From the NCBI GenBank assembly GCA_030693565.1, contig JAUYAJ010000161.1:1-6662 (forward strand): DNA of 6,662 nucleotides. The letters run 5' to 3'. The notes under the pieces are model-generated. The model ran no database searches. It was not told where the DNA came from and saw nothing but the letters and a program-made list of their open reading frames with translations. Below are positions 1-6,581 of the stretch, in pieces. Within the stretch, counting starts at the first letter, position 1; each line of letters begins with the position of its first letter. The translations under genes were made by a program, and so were the position numbers. This DNA is from Rubrivivax sp. GTDB taxonomy: Bacteria; Pseudomonadota; Gammaproteobacteria; Burkholderiales; Burkholderiaceae_C.

Positions 1-603
1 AACACCGGCGGCATGGGCGCGTATTCGCCCGCGCCGGTGGTGACACCGAACGTGCACGCCAAAGTCATGCACGAGATCATCAACCCGACGATCGCCGGCA
101 TGGCCAAGGACGGCGTGCCGTTCACCGGCTTCCTCTACGCCGGGCTGATGATCGACGCCCAAGGCCAGCCGCGCACGGTGGAGTTCAACTGCCGCCTGGG
201 CGACCCCGAGGCGCAGCCGATCCTGATGCGCATGAAGAGCGACCTCTTCGATGTGCTGACCCATGCCGTCGACGGCACGCTGGACCAGGTGGAACTGCAG
301 TGGGACCGGCGCTTCGCGCTCGGCGTCGTCATCGCCGCCGCCGGCTACCCCGGGCCGGTGCGCAGCGGCGACACCATCAGCGGCCTGCCGCCGGCGGCCG
401 AGGACTTGCAGGTCTTCCACGCCGCCAGCGCGCTCGACGACGGCCAGCTGCGCACCAGCGGCGGCCGCGTGCTCTGCGTCACCGCGCTCGGCGACTCGGC
501 CCGGCTGGCCCAGCAGCGCGCCTACGAAGGCGTGCGCAGCGTGCAGATCGACGGCGCGCTGTGGCGCAGCGACATCGGCCACCGCGCTGTGAAGGCGCGC
601 TGA
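1..603 (+). CDS. purD: Phosphoribosylamine-glycine ligase (GARS), C-terminal half
   Basis: This cytosolic enzyme joins glycine to 5-phosphoribosylamine using ATP, giving glycinamide ribonucleotide in de novo purine synthesis. The gene enters the window already open, so the start is missing; about 200 of the usual ~425 residues are present. The fragment opens with the ATP-grasp segment NTGGMGAYSPAP. At about residue 61 of the fragment it has EFNCRLGDPE followed by QPILMRMKSDL, matching the metal- and ATP-binding EFNxRFGDPE region of PurD, with Leu where Phe is more common. The rest is the usual C-terminal domain, ending in an ordinary TGA. The next gene, hemF, starts 104 bases later, so hemF may be transcribed separately or by read-through. 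Identity is secure from these motifs; only the N-terminal part cannot be judged. Confidence 0.96.
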   Translation, partial: NTGGMGAYSPAPVVTPNVHAKVMHEIINPTIAGMAKDGVPFTGFLYAGLMIDAQGQPRTVEFNCRLGDPEAQPILMRMKSDLFDVLTHAVDGTLDQVELQWDRRFALGVVIAAAGYPGPVRSGDTISGLPPAAEDLQVFHAASALDDGQLRTSGGRVLCVTALGDSARLAQQRAYEGVRSVQIDGALWRSDIGHRAVKAR

Positions 604-707
604 GCGTGGGCCGCTGCCCCCAGGCGCTCGATGAGCCTGCGCTGCGGCGGCGTGGCTGCGCGCCGGCGCTGGCCGTGCCCAGCCGCCTGCGCTGAAACAA
701 ACACACG

Positions 708-1631
708 ATGAACACCGATACCGCCGCCGTGCGGGCTTACTTGCTGGGCTTGCAGACGCGCCTCGTCGACGCGCTGGCCGCTGCCGACGGCCAGGCCTTT
801 CTCAGCGACGGCTGGACCCGGGCGCCGGGCGAGCGGCTGCAAGGCGACGGACTGACCCGGCTGGTCGAAGACGGCGGCTTGTTCGAACGCGGTGGCTGCA
901 ACTTCAGCCATGTGCGTGGCGCCACGCTGCCGCCGTCGGCCACCCAGCACCGGCCCGAGCTGGCCGGCGCGCCCTTCGAAGCCATGGGGGTCTCGCTGGT
1001 GCTGCACCCGCGCAACCCGCACGTGCCCACGGTGCACCTGAACGTGCGCATGTTCGCCGCCTTGCCGACGGGCAAGCCGGCGGTGGTCTGGTTTGGCGGT
1101 GGCATGGACTTGACGCCGTATTACGGCGCAGCCGATGACGCCGCCCACTTCCACCGCAGCTGCCGCGACGCGCTGGCGCCGCATGGCGCCGAGCTCTACC
1201 CGCGCTTCAAGCAGTGGTGCGACGAGTACTTTTTCATCAAGCACCGCAACGAGCCGCGCGGCATTGGCGGCATCTTCTTCGACGACTACGCCGAAGCCGG
1301 CTTCGACGGCGGCTTTGCCGTCATGCGCGCCGTCGGCGACGCCTTTCTGGGCGCCTACCTGCCGATCGTCGAGCGCCGCCGCGACGCCGCCTACGGCGAG
1401 CGCGAGCGCGACTTCCAGGCTTACCGGCGCGGCCGCTACGTCGAATTCAACCTCGTCTACGACCGCGGCACCTTGTTCGGCCTGCAGTCTGGCGGGCGCA
1501 CCGAAAGCATCCTGATGTCGATGCCGCCGCTGGTGAAGTGGCGCTACGACTGGCAGCCAGAGCCGGGCACGGCGGAGGCGCTGCTGGCCAGCGACTTCCT
1601 GCGCCCGCGCGACTGGGCGGGTGCCGCCTGA
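708..1631 (+). CDS. hemF: Oxygen-dependent coproporphyrinogen-III oxidase
   Basis: HemF oxidatively decarboxylates two propionate side chains of coproporphyrinogen III to give protoporphyrinogen IX, using O2, in the cytosolic part of haem synthesis. The 307 residues match the family's usual ~300. Family landmarks are visible: GGCNFSHVRG near the N-terminus, WFGGGMDLTPYY mid-protein, the signature starting FKQWCDEYFFIKHRNEPRG at residue 167 and running to GGIFFDDY, and RGRYVEFNLVYDRGTLFG from about residue 241 followed by GGRTESILMSMPP. The ATG at 708 is chosen because it gives a standard family N-terminus; the Shine-Dalgarno is weak (GAAACAAACACACG precedes it). The stop lies one base before the preferred nadD start, so the two are likely co-transcribed and translationally coupled. 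Being the aerobic isozyme, it implies oxygen-dependent haem synthesis, though an anaerobic enzyme could exist elsewhere. Confidence 0.97.
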   Translation: MNTDTAAVRAYLLGLQTRLVDALAAADGQAFLSDGWTRAPGERLQGDGLTRLVEDGGLFERGGCNFSHVRGATLPPSATQHRPELAGAPFEAMGVSLVLHPRNPHVPTVHLNVRMFAALPTGKPAVVWFGGGMDLTPYYGAADDAAHFHRSCRDALAPHGAELYPRFKQWCDEYFFIKHRNEPRGIGGIFFDDYAEAGFDGGFAVMRAVGDAFLGAYLPIVERRRDAAYGERERDFQAYRRGRYVEFNLVYDRGTLFGLQSGGRTESILMSMPPLVKWRYDWQPEPGTAEALLASDFLRPRDWAGAA

Positions 1632-1632
1632 C

Positions 1633-2229
1633 ATGGGCTTGCGCATCGGCCTTTTTGGCGGCAGTTTCGACCCCGTGCACAACGCCCACGTGGCGCTGGC
1701 GCGTGAGGCGCTGAGCGCGCTGTCGCTCGACGAAGTGCGCTGGATCCCCGCCGGCCGGCCCTGGCAGAAGAGCGTGCAGATGAGCGACGCCGGCCACCGC
1801 GAAGCGATGGTGAAGCTGGCGATCGCCGGCCAGCCCGGCTTCGTGCTCGACCGCTGCGAGCTCGAACGCAGCGGCCCGAGCTACACCCTGGACACAGTGC
1901 GTGAACTGCAGCCGCGGCAGCCGCACGCGCAGTGGTTCCTGCTCATCGGCCAGGACCAGTACGCCGGCCTGCACACCTGGCAAGACTGGCAGGAATTGCT
2001 CGGCCGCGTGGTGCTGGCGGTGGCCAACCGGCCCGGACCGTCGCGACCGGTCGACCCCGAGGTGCTGCGCTTTCCGCACCGCACGGTGCCGCTGGCCATG
2101 CTCGACATCTCGTCGACGGACATCCGGCGCCGGGTTGGCGCCGGCTTGCCGATCGACCATCTGGTGCCGCCCGATGTGGCGCGCTATATTGAACACCAGG
2201 CCCTGTACCGGGCCGCAAACAGGAATTGA
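1633..2229 (+). CDS. nadD: Nicotinate-nucleotide adenylyltransferase
   Basis: NadD transfers AMP from ATP to nicotinate mononucleotide, making deamido-NAD in the NAD synthesis pathway. The nucleotidyltransferase fold signature GLFGGSFDPVHNAH spans residues 6-19, with the HxxH-type nucleotide-binding motif at its end, and the second motif ISSTDIRRR starts at residue 159, as in the family. The length of 198 residues is slightly under the E. coli protein. An in-frame GTG lies upstream at 1621, which would overlap hemF by 11 bases and add four residues (MPPD). The ATG at 1633 is preferred because it puts the family motif at its usual distance from the start, leaves one base after the hemF stop, and has a G-rich GGGCGGGTG stretch upstream as a possible ribosome site. 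Its stop is followed directly by the rsfS start. Confidence 0.95.
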   Translation: MGLRIGLFGGSFDPVHNAHVALAREALSALSLDEVRWIPAGRPWQKSVQMSDAGHREAMVKLAIAGQPGFVLDRCELERSGPSYTLDTVRELQPRQPHAQWFLLIGQDQYAGLHTWQDWQELLGRVVLAVANRPGPSRPVDPEVLRFPHRTVPLAMLDISSTDIRRRVGAGLPIDHLVPPDVARYIEHQALYRAANRN

Positions 2230-2898
2230 ATGGACATCCGCAAGCTGCAACGCGCCATCGTCGACGGTCTGGAAGACGTCAAAGGGCAGAACATCGCCGT
2301 TTTCAACACCGAACATCTGACCGCGATGTTCGAACGCGTGATCATCGCCTCAGGCACCAGCAACCGGCAAACCAAGGCGCTGGCAGCGAGTGTGCGCGAC
2401 GCCGTCAAGTCGCAAGGCATGGAAGTGCTGCGCACCGAGGGCGAGGACAACGGCGAGTGGATCATCGTCGACTGCGGCGCCGCCGTCGCCCACATCATGC
2501 AGCCGGCGATCCGCGACTATTACCACCTGGAAGAAATCTGGGGTGGCAAGGTGGTGCGCCTGAAGCTCGCCAGCACCGAGACCCGGCTGGTCAAGGCCAG
2601 CGAGCCTGAGCCCGCGCCGCGGGCTTCGGCCCGCAAAGGCGGCGTGAGCCAGTCGCCCGCGGCCAGGCAGCCGGCGGCGAAGGCACCGGCGCGCAAGATG
2701 CCTGCGCGCAAGACCGTGGCTGCCAAGGCCCCGGCGCGCAAGACCGTGGCCACCAAGGCCCCGGCGCGCAAGGCGGTGGCGGTGAAGACGCCGGCGATCA
2801 AGTCGACTTCGGCCAAGGTGAAGACGGTGGTCGTGCAGCGGCCGGCGCGCAAGAACGCCGCGGTGAAGAAGGCGCCGGCGCGCAAGACGGCGCGTTGA
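2230..2898 (+). CDS. rsfS: Ribosomal silencing factor RsfS with long basic C-terminal tail
   Basis: RsfS (YbeB/Iojap family) binds uL14 on the large ribosomal subunit and blocks subunit joining, lowering translation during starvation. The family domain fills residues 1-113: KGQNIAVFNTEHLTAMFERVII, then GTSNRQTKALA, the hallmark WIIVDCGAAVAHIM at 77-90 and IRDYYHLEEIWG at 94-105. E. coli RsfS stops at about 105 residues. Here roughly 110 more residues follow, almost all Ala, Lys, Arg, Pro, Val and Thr, with repeated KAPARK units; this part should be disordered and strongly basic, like histone H1-like or AlgP/PhaF tails, and its role is unknown to me. The ATG directly abuts the nadD stop, with AGGA at 2221-2224 as ribosome site. 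The pairing with nadD and rlmH is the conserved context of this family. Confidence 0.95.
   Translation: MDIRKLQRAIVDGLEDVKGQNIAVFNTEHLTAMFERVIIASGTSNRQTKALAASVRDAVKSQGMEVLRTEGEDNGEWIIVDCGAAVAHIMQPAIRDYYHLEEIWGGKVVRLKLASTETRLVKASEPEPAPRASARKGGVSQSPAARQPAAKAPARKMPARKTVAAKAPARKTVATKAPARKAVAVKTPAIKSTSAKVKTVVVQRPARKNAAVKKAPARKTAR
2686..2820 (+). repeat. 30-base tandem repeats encoding the RsfS PARK tail
   Basis: Four adjacent 30-base units start at 2701, 2731, 2761 and 2791, each beginning CCGGCG or CCTGCG and encoding ten residues: PARKTVAAKA, PARKTVATKA, PARKAVAVKT and the more diverged PAIKSTSAKV. A half unit (PARKM) precedes them at 2686-2700. Two further isolated PARK units occur downstream at about 2842 and 2875. 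Units two and three share long identical runs, which suggests recent copy-number change by slippage or recombination inside the coding frame. Since the period is a multiple of three, gain or loss of units keeps the frame. Confidence 0.85.
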
Positions 2899-2902
2899 GC
2901 CG

Positions 2903-3379
2903 ATGAAGCTGCTGGTGGTGGCGGTCGGCCAGCGCCAGCCCGGCTGGGCCGACGAGGCCTGGGCCGACTTCAGCAAACGTTTCCCGCCCGAGTTGCGGCT
3001 GGAGCTGAAGGCCTTGAAGGCCGAGCCGCGTTCGGGCAAGAACGCGGCCCAGTGCATGGCCGCCGAGGCCGGGCGCATCGACGCCGCGCTGCAAGCCGCC
3101 GGCAAGGGGCTGCGCCGGGTCGTGCTCGATGAACAAGGCAGCCGCCATGGCAGCGCGCAGCTGGCCGAGCGGCTGCGCTTCTGGCTCGGCGACGGCCGCG
3201 ACGTCGCCTTCGTGATCGGCGGCCCCGACGGCCTGGACCCGGCGATCAAGGCCAGCGCCGACGAGACGCTGCGGCTGTCCGACCTGACGCTGCCGCATGC
3301 CTTTGCCCGCGTGCTGCTGGCCGAAGCCCTTTACCGCGCCTGGTCGCTGACCGCCGGCCATCCTTACCACCGCGAATGA
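2903..3379 (+). CDS. rlmH: 23S rRNA (pseudouridine1915-N3)-methyltransferase
   Basis: RlmH is a small SPOUT-class, SAM-dependent methyltransferase that methylates N3 of pseudouridine 1915 in helix 69 of 23S rRNA, acting on assembled 70S ribosomes. The 158 residues match the family (155 in E. coli). It begins MKLLVVAVGQRQPGWADEAW. It carries the SAM-binding FVIGGPDGL with the two glycines at residues 106-107, then LPHAFARVLLAEALYRAWS, and ends in the near-invariant HPYHRE that forms part of the trefoil-knot active site. Pro replaces the more common Ala in GGADG. The start is four bases after the rsfS stop with only a weak ribosome site, and the stop overlaps the maf start as ATGA, both pointing to coupled translation within one operon. 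Confidence 0.96.
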   Translation: MKLLVVAVGQRQPGWADEAWADFSKRFPPELRLELKALKAEPRSGKNAAQCMAAEAGRIDAALQAAGKGLRRVVLDEQGSRHGSAQLAERLRFWLGDGRDVAFVIGGPDGLDPAIKASADETLRLSDLTLPHAFARVLLAEALYRAWSLTAGHPYHRE

Positions 3380-3999
3380 CGGACCACCCACCGCACGGCC
3401 ACGGCTTCGTCTACCTGGCGTCGCAAAGCCCGCGCCGAGTTCAACTGCTCGACCAGCTGGGCGTGGCCCACAAGCCGCTGCTGGCCCATCAGCGCGAGAA
3501 CGTCGAGCGGCTCGAAGAAGAGCGCAGCGGCGAGCTGCCGCTGGACTACGTGCGCCGGGTCACTCTGGCCAAGCTCAGCGCGGCGCGCCGGCGCCGCGCC
3601 GAGCGCGGCCTGGTGCCAGCGCCCATCCTGTGCGCCGACACCGTGGTGGCGCTGGGCCGGCGCATCCTGGGCAAGCCGCTGGACGACGCCGACGCCAGCG
3701 CCACGCTGCAGGCGCTGTCGGGGCGCACGCACCGGGTGTTGACGGCGGTGGCGGTGAGCGACGGCGACCATTCGCTGCTCGAAGTCTGCGTCTCGCGGGT
3801 GCGCTTTGCCGCGCTCTCGCAGTCGGTGATCGAGCGCTACGTCGCCAGCGGCATGCCGTTCGGCAAAGCCGGCGCTTACGCGATCCAGAGCGACATCGCC
3901 GGCTTCATCGCGCACATCGACGGCAGCTACTCGGGCATCATGGGGCTGCCGCTGTTCGAGACCGCGCAGCTGCTGCGGCGCGCCAAACTGCGTTTCTGA
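3376..3999 (+). CDS. maf: Maf-family nucleotide pyrophosphatase (YhdE-type, dTTP/UTP)
   Basis: Maf proteins hydrolyse nucleoside triphosphates to monophosphates plus pyrophosphate and are thought to keep modified or excess nucleotides out of nucleic acids. The N-terminal phosphate-binding motif LASQSPRR covers residues 14-21. The conserved catalytic Asp is D88 in CADTVV, followed by LGKPLDDADA, LSGRTHRVLTAV, and GKAGAYAIQ with K164 and Q171. These last two segments resemble E. coli YhdE (dTTP/UTP-specific) more than the m7GTP-specific YceF, so the dTTP/UTP activity is my preferred call, by similarity only. The ATG overlaps the rlmH stop by four bases. The first ten residues (MTDHPPHGHG) are a short extension; no better start follows before the motif. 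The length of 207 residues is normal. Confidence 0.93.
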   Translation: MTDHPPHGHGFVYLASQSPRRVQLLDQLGVAHKPLLAHQRENVERLEEERSGELPLDYVRRVTLAKLSAARRRRAERGLVPAPILCADTVVALGRRILGKPLDDADASATLQALSGRTHRVLTAVAVSDGDHSLLEVCVSRVRFAALSQSVIERYVASGMPFGKAGAYAIQSDIAGFIAHIDGSYSGIMGLPLFETAQLLRRAKLRF

Positions 4000-4032
4000 C
4001 TGCGCCCGCAGGGCCGGGCTAACATCCGCGCC

Positions 4033-4033
<1 letters not shown>
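3996..4033 (+). promoter_or_regulatory. Candidate leaderless promoter for rng
   Basis: A TAACAT box at 4020-4025 lies 7 bases before the rng ATG at 4033. CTGACT at 3996-4001 sits 18 bases upstream of it and shares four of six positions with the -35 consensus TTGACA. With this spacing transcription would start at or within a base of the ATG, giving a leaderless mRNA, which would explain why rng has no visible Shine-Dalgarno. The -35 overlaps the maf stop codon. This is inference from spacing and consensus; such short matches arise by chance. Confidence 0.4.
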
Positions 4034-5493
<1,460 letters not shown>

Positions 5494-5500
5494 GGTTTCA

Positions 5501-5515
5501 CGGCGCCTCACGCCG
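5501..5515. terminator. Weak hairpin after rng, possible bidirectional terminator
   Basis: A 5-base-pair stem CGGCG/CGCCG with a 5-base loop lies 8 bases after the rng stop and overlaps the end of the antisense vsr frame. The outer GGGTTT and AAACCC arms (5493-5498 and 5533-5538) could extend the structure. There is no T tract on either side, so intrinsic termination is doubtful. Confidence 0.25.
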
Positions 5516-5552
5516 GCCCGCTTGCCACCCGCAAACCCGCATGAATGCTGGC

Positions 5553-5582
5553 GATCTCGGGTTTCGGCGGATTTTCGAGATC
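5553..5582. repeat. 7-base inverted repeat GATCTCG/CGAGATC
   Basis: The arms at 5553-5559 and 5576-5582 are perfect and flank 16 bases (GGTTTCGGCGGATTTT). Such a layout fits a protein-binding or recombination site, for example two arms around a crossover region, but chance cannot be excluded at this length. Confidence 0.4.
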
Positions 5583-5611
5583 TTGACGTCTCACCAAGTT
5601 CCACTCAAATT

Positions 5612-5647
5612 GGGTAGCTGGCTGGGTAGCCAGACGGGTAGACCGCG
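5612..5647. repeat. Three-copy 12-base GGGTAG repeat with internal hairpin
   Basis: GGGTAG recurs at 5612, 5624 and 5636 with an exact 12-base period (GGGTAGCTGGCT, GGGTAGCCAGAC, GGGTAGACCGCG). Only the first six bases are conserved between units. Bases 5618-5633 form a perfect 6-base-pair hairpin CTGGCT-GGGT-AGCCAG. Spaced copies on one face of the helix could be protein-binding sites such as integrase or replication-protein sites; function is unknown. Confidence 0.5.
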
Positions 5648-5815
5648 TAGGCTCACCCTTGACCCTGCAGGGAACATGGTGCCGCCAACCCTTGATCCCA
5701 GCTAGGCGGAAGGCTGCAACCAACGCCAGTTCCGTTGTCTTGTTCCCCTTGCCTCTGATCCGGGACATCATTTCGGAGCGCTTCGCGATGTCAAAGACAT
5801 CTGTCACCGCCGCCG

Positions 5816-6232
5816 CTACTTCGTGAAGTCCGCCAGAAGCTTCGCTGCTGCAGCCGGTGTCTTTGAGAGCAACCACGCAGCCGCAGCATCCAGATTCAGT
5901 TCGTAATTCACGGCGCTCAAACCTGAAGGCAAACCGCCAATCACTGAGGCAGGCACCAAGCGAGGGAATCCATCGGTGACCCGGTACAGGCCTTCGTCAC
6001 GGATACGCAGCACCAGTCTGGCGTATTCGCTGGCAAGGCGGTCGTCGTAGCCAGCAGCGTAGACGGCGGCGTCGAACTGCAACAGTGCCTGATAGTCCTC
6101 CGCCAATCTGCCCCGCATCTCGCTCACGACTTTCGGGAGGCAATCAGTGGCGCTTGCCTCATCCCGCACGCTGAGGCTGTAGAGAAAGAGCACGCCGCCA
6201 GGGGGCTCGAGGTGTCGAGAACCAATCGCGTC
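5816..6232 (-). pseudogene. DUF4420 / PD-(D/E)XK-motif protein, C-terminal fragment
   Basis: The frame reads leftward as AIGSRHLEPPGGVLFLYSL, then VRDEA, LPKVVSEMRGRL, AVYAAGYDD, GLYRVTDGFPRLVPASVI and AVNYELNLDAAAAWL, ending at a TAG at 5816-5818. This resembles the C-terminal part of DUF4420 proteins (PD-(D/E)XK nuclease superfamily), whose hallmarks are a GY-D-H/L-Y segment and an F-RIVP-type motif before a final YxLdL stretch. Only about 139 codons remain of a protein usually over 300 residues, so the nuclease core is missing. The frame is closed by a TAG at 6233-6235. An internal GTG at 6193 could serve as a start, but no ribosome site supports it. Such proteins typically sit beside Z1-domain, GHKL/MORC ATPase, AIPR and Vsr genes in restriction or defence operons; the adjacent vsr fragment supports the identification. 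Family assignment is from memory of motifs and moderately sure. Confidence 0.65.
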
Positions 6233-6268
6233 CTACGCCAGCTTCTCCCCTACAGTCGAGGACGCGAT
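6225..6268. repeat. 10-base perfect inverted repeat at the DUF4420 break
   Basis: ATCGCGTCCT at 6225-6234 is matched by its exact complement AGGACGCGAT at 6259-6268, around a 24-base spacer. One arm covers the TAG that closes the DUF4420-like frame; the other lies in the short region upstream of the HNH-like fragment. It could be an operator, a hairpin in RNA, or a scar of recombination between the two gene fragments. No T run follows, so it is not a standard terminator. Confidence 0.6.
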
Positions 6269-6322
6269 GCGCCGGAAATTGCCGTTGCTGATCATTTGCT
6301 CGCTTTCTAATGGACCATAGCT

Positions 6323-6532
6323 ATGAGTTTGGACTGGACGCCAGAAGAGGTCGCGGCCACGGTCGCCGCTTACCTGCGGATGCTTGCGATGGAGTTGACC
6401 GGGCAGACCTACAACAAGTCAGAGCATCGGCGCGCGCTGCATCAACAATTGCCAGGGCGTTCCGTGGGCGCGATTGAATTCAAGCACTGCAACATCAGCG
6501 CCGTCATGATTGAACTTGGGTGCCTCTCCTGA
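6323..6532 (+). pseudogene. HNH-endonuclease-like protein, N-terminal fragment
   Basis: The 69 codons read MSLDWTPEEVAATVAAYLRM, then ELTGQTYNKSEHRRAL, LPGRSVGAIEFKH and NISAVMIELG. This matches the conserved N-terminal module of a family of proteins often annotated as HNH or DUF3883-containing endonucleases (pattern: W-EE--A-V-DY--ML--EL-GQ-YNK-EH-R-L---L-GRS-GAIEFKHQNISAVLIELG), found in restriction-like contexts. Intact proteins continue with a YPYI-GYKPR-like segment and a C-terminal nuclease domain; here the frame ends CLS-stop at 6530-6532, just past ELG. The ATG at 6323 is supported by an in-frame TAA at 6308 and by fit to the family N-terminus; no clear Shine-Dalgarno is visible. The fragment abuts the left end of an ISL3-type element, which most likely cut the gene. 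Function of the fragment itself is unlikely. Confidence 0.6.
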
Positions 6533-6581
6533 ATTCTGAGTGGGTACCCTACGTGCCGTGAGACTTTGCGCGGAGGGGTGA
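6521..6581. mobile_element. Probable left end of an ISL3-family insertion sequence
   Basis: The element's left boundary must lie between the point where HNH-like homology ends (about 6521) and the transposase ribosome site. GGGTACCC at 6542-6549 is a palindrome and a plausible tip, since many ISL3-family inverted repeats start with GG. The right end and the 8-base target duplication are outside the window, so the exact tip cannot be fixed. Confidence 0.45.
6572..6576 (+). promoter_or_regulatory. Ribosome binding site of the ISL3 transposase
   Basis: GGAGG lies five bases before the ATG at 6582, a near-perfect Shine-Dalgarno and the strongest in this window. It fixes the transposase start. 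Confidence 0.75.

Larger units (their letters stand above)
5494..5669. other. Gene-free junction between rng and the island remnants
   Basis: No recognisable gene lies here. The stretch holds, in order: a weak hairpin CGGCG-CCTCA-CGCCG at 5501-5515 nested between GGGTTT (5493-5498) and AAACCC (5533-5538), without a T run; a 7-base inverted repeat GATCTCG/CGAGATC at 5553-5559 and 5576-5582; and a GGGTAG repeat with a hairpin at 5612-5647. A 54-codon open frame on + (5541-5705) and the out-of-family tail of the vsr frame on - both cross it, but neither looks like a protein I know. It separates the GC-rich operon from less GC-rich sequence and is the place to look for an old insertion or attachment site. 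Confidence 0.5.
5508..5807 (-). pseudogene. Very short patch repair (Vsr)-type endonuclease, truncated N-terminal fragment
   Basis: Vsr endonucleases nick at T:G mismatches left by deamination of 5-methylcytosine and usually accompany a DNA cytosine methyltransferase. Starting from a GTG at 5807, the protein reads VTDVFDIAKRSEMMSRIRGKGNKTTELALVAAF and then GIKGWRHHVP, a good match to the family N-terminus (MxDxFxxxxRSxxMSRIRGKxNKxTE). After about residue 46 (near 5670) the match stops. The expected PDFVF segment with its catalytic Asp and the zinc-site FWHGC motif are absent, replaced by a low-similarity tail (CRVKGEPTRSTRLATQPATQ...) that runs to a TGA at 5508. The product would therefore be inactive. 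The frame stays open upstream to 5876, but homology and the preceding gene's stop favour 5807. The gene starts 8 bases after the DUF4420-like fragment, as in an operon. Confidence 0.72.

Noticed and set aside
604..707. Possible small gene or promoter between purD and hemF
   Set aside because: The stretch is GC-rich with a GCGCCGGCGC palindrome at 660-669, but has no coherent frame with a start and ribosome site, no clear -10/-35 pair and no T-run hairpin.
522..1682. A 386-codon open frame on the - strand opposite purD and hemF
   Set aside because: Same reason: a shadow of the strong third-position GC bias of the real genes, with no recognisable motif.
2185..2190. TATATT inside nadD as a -10 box for rsfS
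   Set aside because: It encodes conserved Tyr-Ile of NadD and has no suitable -35 at 16-18 bases upstream; co-transcription with nadD explains rsfS.
4004..4019. GCCCG/CGGGC hairpin between maf and rng as a terminator
   Set aside because: A 5-base stem with no T tract, overlapping the likely rng promoter spacer; in DNA this GC-rich such pairs are common.
5541..5705. A 54-codon + strand frame (MNAGDLGFRRIFEILTSHQV...) after rng
   Set aside because: It overlaps the vsr fragment in antisense, its Gly-Ser pattern comes from the GGGTAG repeats, and no ribosome site precedes it.
6267..6318. A 17-codon + strand frame (MRRKLPLLIICSLSNGP) ending 4 bases before the HNH-like start, leader-peptide-like
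   Set aside because: No Shine-Dalgarno, no attenuation structure and no regulatory codon run; the basic-then-hydrophobic look is within chance for this length.
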